This document shows, piece by piece, positions 46,777-55,724 of a stretch of DNA of 64,000 nt. The first letter of the stretch is position 1, and each line of letters opens with the position of its first letter. Origin of the DNA: Onishia taeanensis (lineage in GTDB: Bacteria > Pseudomonadota > Gammaproteobacteria > Pseudomonadales > Halomonadaceae); the NCBI RefSeq assembly GCF_013349955.1, contig NZ_JABVXC010000002.1, positions 248,001 to 312,000 on the forward strand. The letters run 5' to 3'. The translations under genes were made by a program, and so were the position numbers. The notes under the pieces were generated by a model that worked only from the letters and a program-made list of their open reading frames with translations, ran no database searches and had not been told where the DNA came from.

Positions 46777-48483
46777 TCAAGAATCGCTTGCCGGCACGAC
46801 AACCCTCTCGGTTGGCTTGCCAAGCTGGGCCAACGCCCTTCCCTCCAGCATGGCACCCAGCGTCTTCGGCTCAGGCGCAGCGATATGCTCGGTCAGCAGA
46901 ACGCGGGAAGGCTGCCCCTGCGCATCCACCCGCAACACCCAGGCCAACTCACCACCGGCATAGCGCACCAGGGTACCGATAGGAGCGATGCCAAAGTGAC
47001 GGACATAGCGCTGAACCCAGCGCTGATCGAACAGTTGCGGCTGTTCCAGCAGGTGTTTATAGATGGCATCGATAGCCCAGGCAGGACGGTCAGGGCGCTC
47101 ACGCCCCATCGCATCGACGACGTCCACCACCGCCATTAGCCGCGCAAGCTCGTGCAGCTGTTCACCTTTTAATCCACGCGGGTAGCCAGAGCCGTCCAGG
47201 CGCTCGTTGGCACCGCCAACCACCGCCTGAGTGACCGCACGAGACAACCAGTTACATTGCGCAAGACTGCGCATGACACTCTCTACATGAACCTGAAGCT
47301 CGCGGTACTGAGCCTGATCCAGTGACGTTGCCTGACGTACGTTCTCCGGCAATAGCGCCTTGCCCAAGTCGTGCACCATGGCACAGGCCAACAAGGCCTT
47401 GCGCAGGTCCCGGGGCATGGAGTGCTGACCGGCGATATCCGCCAGCCGAACGGCCACGGCCAACCCATGCTGAACCAACACCGATTCACGCTGCATGCAG
47501 ACAAGTGCAAAAAGCACCGCCTCCCGGTCTTCATCCAACAATGCCAATAGCCGATCGGCATGGCGTGACAACTGAATGGCATCCAGGTGGCGACCTTGCT
47601 TCAGCGCAAAGAGCTGGTTATCCAGATAGGCGGCAAGGCGTGACAGCCTTCGCGCCATGGGCGTGGCAAATTCACGATGATGTGCTGCCGATTGAATGGG
47701 TTTCTGCTCACTCGCCTGAAACAACGGGGAAGGTTCCTTTGTCGGCTTCCCTTCACTGGCACTTTCTCTGGCACGCCGAGCCGCTTCACGCTCGATCTCA
47801 CGCACGAAGAACCAGAGCTGCCTTTCTTGCTCGGGGCTGCATCCGATGAACTCAAAGCCCGCCAACATGACCTGTCGTTCATGGTCCGAGTGATCGTGAC
47901 GCAAGGCCCCATTGACCTCCAACTGACTGCCATTGGGAAAGATCAGCTTGAGCCGTATTGTCGATGATGCAGAGGCCAGCACCGATCCCGTTCCCAACGG
48001 CAGAACCACCAGCGCACCTTCAAGCGAAAGGTTCTTGAGCACCCCCTGCAAAGGCTCATGGCCTTGTGAATGCCCCAGCAGCACGGTGGTGTCCATGCTC
48101 ATGGTCAACTCGGCACGGAAATTGTCACGACGCTGCAACACCTCCAACTGCTCAGGGTAAGGCGCCTCGCATAACAGACGACCCTCGAGCTCGTAGGCCT
48201 GCGAGATGTTCAGCACCGGCGTACGCACCAGCTTGGATCGCGCCTGGCCCAGCAACCGGAAGCCAAGCCCTCGCTTCAGGTCCCCCGCAACCTCACGAAT
48301 GGCGCTAATATCCAATACCAGCGATTCATCCGCGCGAACCTCCATCAACAAAACAGGGAGCGGCTGGCTCACTGGCTTATCAAGCATCAGCGAAGCGCCA
48401 CCCGGCTCGCTCAAGACATCCAGCAACCCTTGAATATCACGCGCACTGTTTACCGGCTCGTAGTCGCTAGCAGCTTCTGCCAT
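46777..48483 (-). CDS. YcgR/PilZ - HD-GYP fusion protein (c-di-GMP flagellar brake with degenerate phosphodiesterase)
   Basis: 568 residues. About 1-115 resemble the YcgR N-terminal flagellar-brake domain. PilZ follows with both c-di-GMP motifs: RRDNFR (RxxxR) and NLSLEG (NxSxxG). From about 330 comes an HD-GYP domain: QHGLAV, VHDLGK with His371-Asp372, VHVES, and DGSGYPRGLKGEQ with GYP at 433-435. The usual HHE before DGSGYP is GAN here, so two metal-ligand histidines are lost and phosphodiesterase activity is doubtful. A consensus sigma-28 promoter precedes it. Predicted to slow or steer the motor in response to c-di-GMP. Confidence 0.85.
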   Translation of the reverse strand: MAEAASDYEPVNSARDIQGLLDVLSEPGGASLMLDKPVSQPLPVLLMEVRADESLVLDISAIREVAGDLKRGLGFRLLGQARSKLVRTPVLNISQAYELEGRLLCEAPYPEQLEVLQRRDNFRAELTMSMDTTVLLGHSQGHEPLQGVLKNLSLEGALVVLPLGTGSVLASASSTIRLKLIFPNGSQLEVNGALRHDHSDHERQVMLAGFEFIGCSPEQERQLWFFVREIEREAARRARESASEGKPTKEPSPLFQASEQKPIQSAAHHREFATPMARRLSRLAAYLDNQLFALKQGRHLDAIQLSRHADRLLALLDEDREAVLFALVCMQRESVLVQHGLAVAVRLADIAGQHSMPRDLRKALLACAMVHDLGKALLPENVRQATSLDQAQYRELQVHVESVMRSLAQCNWLSRAVTQAVVGGANERLDGSGYPRGLKGEQLHELARLMAVVDVVDAMGRERPDRPAWAIDAIYKHLLEQPQLFDQRWVQRYVRHFGIAPIGTLVRYAGGELAWVLRVDAQGQPSRVLLTEHIAAPEPKTLGAMLEGRALAQLGKPTERVVVPASDS

Positions 48484-48555
48484 CCCATCCTCGTCTCTTC
48501 GATTGTACTGCCCACGCAGCCGCCGCTGTGCGGGCAGAAACGTCCATGTTTTTTG

Positions 48556-48582
48556 CTATCGGCTTGATATAACAAATCTTTA
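48556..48582 (-). promoter_or_regulatory. Sigma-28 promoter of the PilZ-HD-GYP gene
   Basis: Minus strand TAAAGATT, 11 nt, GCCGATAG, with exact spacing and one mismatch in the -10. About 72 nt before the ATG. It puts the gene in the FliA regulon, as E. coli ycgR is. Confidence 0.78.
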
Positions 48583-48609
48583 AGGCTACTAAAGACCGGC
48601 TAACGGCGC

Positions 48610-48843
48610 TCACCGGCCCGCGCCCGTTATGCTCGTCAGCGACTCGAACCGCCCCTCAGTGGAAAAACTCAGGCGGTAATAGCCCTCTACCCCGTGCTTG
48701 CCCACTACCCTGCTCAAGGCACTAGCGGGAAATGCCACGCGGCGCCCATCCAACGCTTGAGCGTATACCTGCTGCACCTGCCCCTCGTAGTAATCCAGGC
48801 ATTGCTTGCGGCTTAGACTCAGCCAGATATCGACACTCGGCAC
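48610..48843 (-). CDS. DUF2835 family protein
   Basis: 77-residue small protein of the DUF2835 family, function unknown. GTG 48843 has AAGGAG 6 nt upstream and gives VPSVDIWLSLSRKQCLDYYE, matching family length (about 70-77). An ATG at 48924 would add 27 residues with no good ribosome site. Seen: YEGQVQQVYAQALDGRRVAF and PASALSRVVGKHGVEGYYRL. Downstream of it runs the sigma-28 promoter of the next gene. Confidence 0.75.
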   Translation of the reverse strand: MPSVDIWLSLSRKQCLDYYEGQVQQVYAQALDGRRVAFPASALSRVVGKHGVEGYYRLSFSTEGRFESLTSITGAGR

Positions 48844-48976
48844 CGCGCACTCCTTGTTTATGCTAATCCACTGCCCGCCCTCTTGGCTTGCGATGGCGAC
48901 GCCATGAGGAAATACTGATGACACTACTTTACCGACTAAGCGTCGTTAGCGCCGTCCCCCAATCACAGGTGATGCC

Positions 48977-49690
48977 ATGCAGGTCGCTCCCATCACAGCC
49001 TTTCAGCCCACTGTCCAGCGTCCCACCGGGCAAGTAGAGGCCGCCGCGGCATCCAGAGCCGCCAGTGACAAGGCATCCGCCCACCAGTCGGCACAAATTT
49101 CCGCACAAGCGACCAATGCCCAGGCCACCTCCAGGATACAGCCGCCCAAACAGGCAGATGCCGCCGAGCCAGGCCAACAAACAGATAGCAAGACTACCAG
49201 CAAGTCAGATACCTCCGAGCGTGCCGAGGCCCAGCATAAAAAGGCCAACGGCGAGGTATTGACCGAAGCCGAGCTACAACAGCTCGACCGGCTCAAGCAA
49301 ACCGACCGCGAAGTGCGCCAGCACGAACACGCTCATCAGAGCTCGGGCGGCCAGTACGCCGGGCGCATCGAGTATGAGTACGAGCGAGGCCCGGATGGCC
49401 AGCAGTATGCCGTAGCCGGCGAAGTATCAATCGACTCAAGCCCCGTGCCCGGCGATCCTGCCGCCACCATCGACAAGATGGAACAGGTTCGCGCCGCGGC
49501 TACTGCTCCCGCCGAACCCTCGGCGCAGGACCGCAAGGTCGCCGCCCAAGCCAACCAGCACCTGATCGCTGCGCGCCTGGAGCTCGCCATGCAGCAGCGC
49601 GAGATGGACGGCGCCCGCAACACAACCAACGTGCCCCAGCAGCCGGACGCTTCAGCCGACGGCCAATCGGCCTTTCAGCCTTCAGCCTGA
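48977..49690 (+). CDS. SprA-related putative metalloprotease
   Basis: 237 residues. The first 90 are low-complexity Ala/Gln/Thr. The core has the family stretch EVRQHEHAHQSSGGQYAG, which contains HExxH (His116-Glu117-xx-His120), and YEYERGPDGQQYAVAGEVSI. Members of this SprA-related family are annotated as putative metalloproteases; activity is unproven. A helical tail (AAQANQHLIAARLELAMQQR) follows. Just upstream of fliC on the same strand, but the flagellin has its own promoter. Confidence 0.72.
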   Translation: MQVAPITAFQPTVQRPTGQVEAAAASRAASDKASAHQSAQISAQATNAQATSRIQPPKQADAAEPGQQTDSKTTSKSDTSERAEAQHKKANGEVLTEAELQQLDRLKQTDREVRQHEHAHQSSGGQYAGRIEYEYERGPDGQQYAVAGEVSIDSSPVPGDPAATIDKMEQVRAAATAPAEPSAQDRKVAAQANQHLIAARLELAMQQREMDGARNTTNVPQQPDASADGQSAFQPSA

Positions 49691-49720
49691 GGTCGTATCA
49701 AAAAATCTGCATCAAGCCCC

Positions 49721-49747
49721 TAAAGCTTTGCGGGCGCCTTCCGATAA
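49721..49747 (+). promoter_or_regulatory. Sigma-28 promoter of flagellin gene 1
   Basis: TAAAGCTT, 11 nt, TCCGATAA: both elements near consensus, spacing exact. The leader to the ATG is about 90 nt. Confidence 0.82.
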
Positions 49748-49843
49748 CTAGGGTAACGGCCAACGGCGCCGTTGCGGCAGGCCCGGAGCGCTAACGTGAC
49801 GGGCCCGCCAATGGAGCCCTCAACAGCTTGGAAGGAAATCACT

Positions 49844-51574
49844 ATGTCCGTGATCAATACCAACATCACTTCGATGATCGGTCAGCAGAACTTGAACGAG
49901 TCGAAGAACGCCCTGACCACCTCCATGGAGCGCCTCTCCTCCGGCCTGCGCATCAACAGCGCCAAGGACGACGCCGCCGGTCAGGCCATCGCCAACCGCA
50001 TGTCCAGCCAGATTACCGGTCTCTCTCAGGCACAGCGTAACGCCAACGACGGCATCTCTGTTGCCCAGACCGCCGAAGGTGCGCTGAACCAGGTCAATGA
50101 CAACCTGCAGCGTATCCGTGAACTGAGCGTTCAGGCCCAGAACGGCACCAACAACCAGGAAGACCTGACCTCCATCCAGAACGAGATCAACCAGCGGCTG
50201 GGCGAGATCGACCGCATCTCCGAAGAGACCAGCTTCAATGGCACCAAAGTGCTGGACAGCGATCAGGAGCTGTCCATCCAAGTCGGCGCCAACGACGGTG
50301 AAAGCATTTCGATCAGCCTGAGCCAGATCAACGCCGAAACCCTGGGCCTGAGCAACTTCAATGTCGATGGTCAGGCCGAGATCGAAAATACCGCCGCAAC
50401 CGAAGATGACCTCAAGGTCGCCGCTAACGTCTCCGTATCCACTGGGTCGGGCGACTATACGCTTGAACAAAGCAACACAGCGGCTACTGCCTCGGATGTG
50501 CTGTCACAGCTGTCAAGCGGCGACACCGTCGATGTCACCAGTGGCGGTGCTATCACCGACGCGACTCAATTCGGCCTTGCCAGCGGCACCATTTCTGGTG
50601 GCAGTGCCACTCTAACCAGTGACGGTTCCGGCAGCTTTAGTCTGCCTGACGTAACCGCCTTCAGCGGCAGCGATGCCGCCGCCCTGGCCACCGGTACCGC
50701 CGAGGCCCCCACCAGCGCCACCTACACCTTCAGTGGCGGATCCCAGGACGTACTGATCGATAGCACGGGCAACATCACGGACACAGACGGCAATCAGCTG
50801 TACCTCACAGGGAATGATGAGCTGACTCTCAACGACGGTGGTTCTGGCTCAGCCGCCGCCAGTGCAACCAATGTAACTGCTGCTATTTCTGCTGACGCCA
50901 ACGCAGCAGGCAACATTAAACTAGCCATCGATGGCGGGCCGACTATTGAGTCCAATGGTGCTGCCGATAGTGACGCCACACTCTCCGGTGTAACCGTCAC
51001 CAGCGATGAACTCACCACGCTCGCAGCCGATAACAGCAACACCATTGAAACCACGGTTCAAACATCGGGCACGGCGGAAAACATCAACATCCAAAGTGAC
51101 GGCAGTGTCGTCGAGGATTCTTCCGGAGATGCGGTGTACGTCAGCGCCGACGACGGCTCGACCCTGGTAGATACCGACACCACCGACACCGAGCTCTTTG
51201 TCCGCGAGAATGGCAACATTACCGACAATGCGGCGAATCAGTATTTCGTCGATGAAAGCGGCAGCCTTACCACCGAGGCCACCAGCCCGGGCACCAAGAC
51301 TGAAGACCCCCTCCAGGCCCTGGACTCGGCGCTTAGCGACGTCGATGCTCTGCGCTCCGACCTGGGTGCCATCCAGAATCGCTTCGATTCTGCGATCACC
51401 AACCTGAGCACCACCGAGACCAACCTCTCGGCTGCTCGCTCGCGCATCGAGGATGCCGACTACGCCACCGAGGTCGCGGACATGACCCGCGCCCAGATCC
51501 TGCAGCAGGCAGGCACCTCCGTACTGGCGCAGGCCAACCAGATCCCGCAGGGCGTGCTTTCCCTGCTCGGTTAA
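49844..51574 (+). CDS. fliC: Flagellin (major filament protein)
   Basis: 576 residues. N-terminal D0/D1 (MSVINTNITSMIGQQNLNES, MERLSSGLRINSAKDDAAGQ) and C-terminal D1/D0 (ARSRIEDADYATEVADMTRA, QILQQAGTSVLAQANQIPQG) are fully conserved. The middle, about 180-490, is variable and rich in Asp, Ser, Thr and Gly, with many possible O-glycosylation sites. ATG 49844 has AAGGAA upstream. Own sigma-28 promoter and terminator, so monocistronic. This is the intact flagellin of the two. Confidence 0.96.
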   Translation: MSVINTNITSMIGQQNLNESKNALTTSMERLSSGLRINSAKDDAAGQAIANRMSSQITGLSQAQRNANDGISVAQTAEGALNQVNDNLQRIRELSVQAQNGTNNQEDLTSIQNEINQRLGEIDRISEETSFNGTKVLDSDQELSIQVGANDGESISISLSQINAETLGLSNFNVDGQAEIENTAATEDDLKVAANVSVSTGSGDYTLEQSNTAATASDVLSQLSSGDTVDVTSGGAITDATQFGLASGTISGGSATLTSDGSGSFSLPDVTAFSGSDAAALATGTAEAPTSATYTFSGGSQDVLIDSTGNITDTDGNQLYLTGNDELTLNDGGSGSAAASATNVTAAISADANAAGNIKLAIDGGPTIESNGAADSDATLSGVTVTSDELTTLAADNSNTIETTVQTSGTAENINIQSDGSVVEDSSGDAVYVSADDGSTLVDTDTTDTELFVRENGNITDNAANQYFVDESGSLTTEATSPGTKTEDPLQALDSALSDVDALRSDLGAIQNRFDSAITNLSTTETNLSAARSRIEDADYATEVADMTRAQILQQAGTSVLAQANQIPQGVLSLLG

Positions 51575-51616
51575 GGCGAAAGCACTGGGAGCCTTGTCTC
51601 CTAAGGCACTTGATAG

Positions 51617-51642
51617 ACCGGCCCTCAGGGGCCGGTTTTTTT
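51617..51642 (+). terminator. Rho-independent terminator after fliC
   Basis: ACCGGCCC and GGGCCGGT pair around TCAG and run into seven T residues, 42 nt after the stop. Confidence 0.9.
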
Positions 51643-51743
51643 ATTCGCCAAAAACAACTGAAATGCCTGCCCTTTCTCACCCTTCCTTCTCAACCAGCCT
51701 CGCTAAGATGGAGGAGGCCCACAACTGGTTATAAGAGTTTCCC

Positions 51744-54059
51744 ATGCCCCCCAAAAATACCACCACACACCACTATCGTAAGCCTCGCCTGCTATGGGCG
51801 AACGCCTTCTGCCTGCTGGACACTTCCAGCGGCGCCAGCATGAGCGTACGTGAAATGCTCCACCAACTGCTTGCTCAGGGTTACGACGTTCAGACGCTAG
51901 GGTGCACGATCTTCGACAACCCGAAAGGCGCCGGAAAGCTAAAAAGCCACTTAAAAAAGACGCCTGCAAAAACCCATCAGCTGATAGACGTGCCCGACGG
52001 GCAGCTCACTCACCAGCTGCTGGTGACAAAAAACACGTATCGTAAGAACATAACCGCCCACGAGGAAAGCCTATGGTATAGTCAGTATCTTTACCTACTG
52101 GATAGCTTTAAGCCTGACGTAGTCTGGTTTTATGGTGGTCAAACACTGGATTTACTGATCGCCGATGAAGCGCGCGCGCGAGGAATTCCCTCCGCCTTTT
52201 ACCTGGCTAACGGTAATTACATGTCGCCACGCTGGTCGCGCGACGTCGATCTAGTACTGACCGACAGCGAGGCGACGGCCCAGATGTACCACCAGAAAGT
52301 TGGTTTTAGGGCGAGTCCTGTTGGCAAGTTTATCGACCCAGATAAATTCATCGCCACACACCATCAGCGTAAACACCTGCTATTCGTCAATCCCTCATGG
52401 GAAAAAGGGGCAAGCATCATTGTCCAGCTAGCACTGAAGCTGGAGCGTGAGCGACCGGATATCACCCTGGAAGTCGTGGAAGCCCGGGCCGACTGGCAAC
52501 ATGTGCTACGCGAGACGACCCGCCGGCTTGGCCAAGAACGCGATAACCTGCCGAACGTGGTTGTCACGGCCAATACCAACGATATGCGACCAATATACGA
52601 GCGCGCACGCGTATTATTGGCCCCCAGCCTGTGGTGGGAAAGCGGCGCCAGGGTGCTGGCCGAAGCGATGCTCAACGGCATACCAACCATTGTCAGCAAT
52701 CATGGCGGCAGCGCGGGATTAATTGAAGACGCCGGTGTAATACTGGACTTTCCCGAGGCATGCTATGAGCCCCCTTATCAGCACAGCATGACGGATGACG
52801 AGCTACAGCCACTCTTCGAGACCGTTGTAAACCTGTTCAATGGTGCATCGCTGTATGAAGAATACGTGGAAAAAGCATGGCGTGTGGGTAGAGAAAGACA
52901 CCATATCGATGTCAGCACGCGACGCCTCACCAGAGCGCTGGGTCCATTGGTCAAAAAACGCGCAGGCAACAAGGACTTTCTCAGACTGCAACGCAAGGGC
53001 CACAAGCATCACTTGGCCGGCACCGCGGGCAAGCCGGCGTTCACCCGGGTCTCAACTACGCCACAACCACAATCTCAACAGCATCCGTCACCTAACGGCC
53101 ACAATGAGCCTTCGAGCAAGCCTACGTCACTCTTCCGGAAAGATGTCGACTGGCAGCTAGACAGCCAGGTCATCGTGCTGGATAACTCCGCCACACTACT
53201 CAAAAACAGCAAGACAAACACACTGCTAAAGAATAAAGCACTCGCTATCATTGCATTCGACCCCGCCAGCCAAGTTGAAAACTTGGCGCTTTACGAAGGT
53301 AGCGACGATATTCAGATCTTCCCCCACGCCCTGCTGGGAGATGGCACCCCTACTACTCTCCATATTTGCCTTGACCCCTTACTGACAAGCACGCTGAAAC
53401 CGCTTCCTGCGCAAGAGGTGCCAGAAGCTTACCGCCAAGGCGCGCAGGTCATCGTAGAACTCCCCATTCAGAGCATTCGCCTGGATAGCATTAAAGGACT
53501 GAACACCCTTGACTGGCTGATTCTCGATCACCTCAGCGACAGCCTTGCAATTCTGCAAAATGGAGACAACGCCATAAAAGACACCCTGGTAATTGAAGCC
53601 AGGTCCAGCATTCAATCCACGCATTGCAACCAGCCAGACATTGATGACATCAATGAGGAAATGGCACATCGAGGCTTTCAGTTATATAGATCAAATAGCA
53701 TACACCAACTCAACCCCGAAGAGATGGCAGCCAGCAACAGCACTACTGCACTTTTCTTACCAAGCCAAGATCGCTTAGCGAAGATGGCAGACGCCGACAA
53801 AAAGAAGCTAATCCTTATTCTTCACAGCTTCTATCTCCCTAGCGATGAAGTACATGCATTCATATCAAAAACTGATAAAAACATGGCGGACATGTACTTA
53901 ATCCATATCTCAAATGGAATAAACTTATACAACTCTGCCACCTCCATGCCAAACAAAGGCAAGGCGCATAATGCAGATGAAGACACAGCACCACACAACC
54001 ATGAAGTAGAAGAAACCAAGGATGACAACATCTTGGTTTCTGGAAAAATCATTTTTTAA
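51744..54059 (+). CDS. Glycosyltransferase (GT-B) with a C-terminal FkbM-like region
   Basis: 771 residues. About 1-400 form a GT4-like GT-B glycosyltransferase: PRLLWANAFCLLDTSSGASM, LLFVNPSWEKGASIIVQLAL and the donor site LAPSLWWESGARVLAEAMLN, GIPTIVSNHGGSAG. A polar linker (410-470) leads to about 200 residues resembling a worn FkbM methyltransferase fold (LDSIKGLNTLDWLILD, DTLVIEARSSIQ, INEEMAHRGFQLYR) without a clear SAM motif. Right after fliC and before two sulfotransferases, it probably modifies flagellin. A more AT-rich 3' part suggests acquisition. Confidence 0.78.
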   Translation: MPPKNTTTHHYRKPRLLWANAFCLLDTSSGASMSVREMLHQLLAQGYDVQTLGCTIFDNPKGAGKLKSHLKKTPAKTHQLIDVPDGQLTHQLLVTKNTYRKNITAHEESLWYSQYLYLLDSFKPDVVWFYGGQTLDLLIADEARARGIPSAFYLANGNYMSPRWSRDVDLVLTDSEATAQMYHQKVGFRASPVGKFIDPDKFIATHHQRKHLLFVNPSWEKGASIIVQLALKLERERPDITLEVVEARADWQHVLRETTRRLGQERDNLPNVVVTANTNDMRPIYERARVLLAPSLWWESGARVLAEAMLNGIPTIVSNHGGSAGLIEDAGVILDFPEACYEPPYQHSMTDDELQPLFETVVNLFNGASLYEEYVEKAWRVGRERHHIDVSTRRLTRALGPLVKKRAGNKDFLRLQRKGHKHHLAGTAGKPAFTRVSTTPQPQSQQHPSPNGHNEPSSKPTSLFRKDVDWQLDSQVIVLDNSATLLKNSKTNTLLKNKALAIIAFDPASQVENLALYEGSDDIQIFPHALLGDGTPTTLHICLDPLLTSTLKPLPAQEVPEAYRQGAQVIVELPIQSIRLDSIKGLNTLDWLILDHLSDSLAILQNGDNAIKDTLVIEARSSIQSTHCNQPDIDDINEEMAHRGFQLYRSNSIHQLNPEEMAASNSTTALFLPSQDRLAKMADADKKKLILILHSFYLPSDEVHAFISKTDKNMADMYLIHISNGINLYNSATSMPNKGKAHNADEDTAPHNHEVEETKDDNILVSGKIIF

Positions 54060-54076
54060 CCAGCACTGGATCGGCC

Positions 54077-54769
54077 ATGCCTATTCTATATAAAGGAAAC
54101 GAGAGAGTCATTTTCTCGCACATCCCCAAGACAGCCGGCACATCGCTATATGTCTGGTTCGCCGATAATGGCTGGATGATATCAAACCTTCACCTGCTAA
54201 ATATTGGAACAGGGAATATTTTTCGGCAAAGATACAACATCTGGCAATGCCAAATGGAAGGGAAACCACCAGAAGGTGTCAGCCCACAGCATGCCACTGC
54301 CTGTGACTTTTCCAAATGGGGTGACTTCACTTCCGGATTTTGCATCGTCCGACACCCCTTGACGCGCTTTGCATCAGAGTTGAAGTATTTTTTCCCCAAC
54401 TTCTGCAAAGAAAAGGGTGTTAGCAGGGTCACCGATTCTCTGATTGATCACTACATCAACCTTTATGCCAACAATGCTTTTAGGGACCACGAAAAAGACA
54501 AAACCATACGAGACAACCATATTCGCCATCAAATAGACTTCATCGATGGAAACACAAACGTCTTATATTATGAAGGCGAGTGGAAAAGCTGGCTATCAAA
54601 GAAATACTCCCTAAAGGGAACTCCTCCCCATGAAAACAAAGACAAATTAGACATCAACTTCCACAACTACATAGATAAAGATTTGGAAGAAAGGATATAT
54701 AACTTTTATACACCCGATTATAAAACGCTAGGCTACCCCAGAGACCATCGAAAAGTGGTTGCCATTTAA
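54077..54769 (+). CDS. Sulfotransferase family protein (Sulfotransfer_2 type)
   Basis: 230 residues. The PAPS-binding 5'-phosphosulfate loop is visible in FSHIPKTAGTSLYVWF and the 3'-phosphate motif in FCIVRHPLTRFASELK. The family moves sulfate from PAPS to sugars or other hydroxyl groups. It starts 17 nt after the glycosyltransferase and is AT-rich relative to the flagellar genes. With the next gene it suggests sulfation of the flagellin glycan. The acceptor is inferred only from location. Confidence 0.78.
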   Translation: MPILYKGNERVIFSHIPKTAGTSLYVWFADNGWMISNLHLLNIGTGNIFRQRYNIWQCQMEGKPPEGVSPQHATACDFSKWGDFTSGFCIVRHPLTRFASELKYFFPNFCKEKGVSRVTDSLIDHYINLYANNAFRDHEKDKTIRDNHIRHQIDFIDGNTNVLYYEGEWKSWLSKKYSLKGTPPHENKDKLDINFHNYIDKDLEERIYNFYTPDYKTLGYPRDHRKVVAI

Positions 54770-54789
54770 CCCGCCGATAGGACATCTCC

Positions 54790-55569
54790 ATGGACCCCAC
54801 ACCCCAAAAAGAAACGACATATATCATTTCTTACCCGAAAAGTGGAAGAACCTGGCTACGCGCCATAATCGGAAAATTCATATCGCTTAAATATGGCATC
54901 GACGAATCCAGAATGCTAGAAGTCGAAGAGCTCACCAGAGAGCTAGGACTAAACCCCGTAAAATTCGACCATGACCAATCGGCGATGCTACAAAGAAAGC
55001 ATTACAAAGAAATATTAGCAAAAAGAGAGGAGTACTGCCAAAAAAAAGTACTCCTCCTTACCCGAGATATAAAAGACACACTGGTATCCGCTTACTTTCA
55101 GGCGACCAAGAGAATAAATATATTCAACGGCTCAATTTCTGATTTTTTGTATGACGACCACCTCGGTGCCTACAAAATCCTCTCCTTTTATAAAAGCTGG
55201 ATACAATCCAAGCACATACCTGGCGAAATAATGGTAGCTTCTTATGAAGACCTTCACAGCAATACCCATTTTACGGTAAAGAAAATCCTTAACTTTATCG
55301 GAATTTCAAGTATAGATGAAAACATGCTCGCTGAAGCCATCCATCATTGCTCCTTTGACAATATGAAAAAAATGGAAAAGAACCAATATTTTTCAACATC
55401 GGCGTTAAGGGCAGCTAACACCAACGACAATGATAGCTACAAGGTAAGGAGCGGCAAAGTGGGCGCTTACCATGAGCACCTGAGTGACGATGATATCTTC
55501 TTCATCGACACCGCGACAGAAAGATTCAAAATTGATCTAAATGATTTAAAAAGCAGGCTTTCTGTGTAG
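54790..55569 (+). CDS. Sulfotransferase (Sulfotransfer_1 type)
   Basis: 259 residues. 5'-phosphosulfate loop YIISYPKSGRTWLRAIIG, 3'-phosphate motif LLLTRDIKDTLVSAYFQ, and the C-terminal nucleotide-binding stretch RSGKVGAYHEHLSDDD are present in the order expected for aryl/alkyl or carbohydrate sulfotransferases. It belongs to a different subfamily from its upstream neighbour, so the pair is not a recent duplication. AT-rich. Predicted last gene of the modification operon. Confidence 0.82.
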   Translation: MDPTPQKETTYIISYPKSGRTWLRAIIGKFISLKYGIDESRMLEVEELTRELGLNPVKFDHDQSAMLQRKHYKEILAKREEYCQKKVLLLTRDIKDTLVSAYFQATKRINIFNGSISDFLYDDHLGAYKILSFYKSWIQSKHIPGEIMVASYEDLHSNTHFTVKKILNFIGISSIDENMLAEAIHHCSFDNMKKMEKNQYFSTSALRAANTNDNDSYKVRSGKVGAYHEHLSDDDIFFIDTATERFKIDLNDLKSRLSV

Positions 55570-55724
55570 CGGCAACATCATCGTCACATCACTCGCCCAA
55601 CAGGTAGCCTTAAGCAAAAATATGCAACTCAGCTTGAGGCTGCCATAATATCAAAAAATATTGATCATTGTAAAATGATTATATAACTCACACTACGCCC
55701 GGCACCCAAATAGGAGACCAGCCA

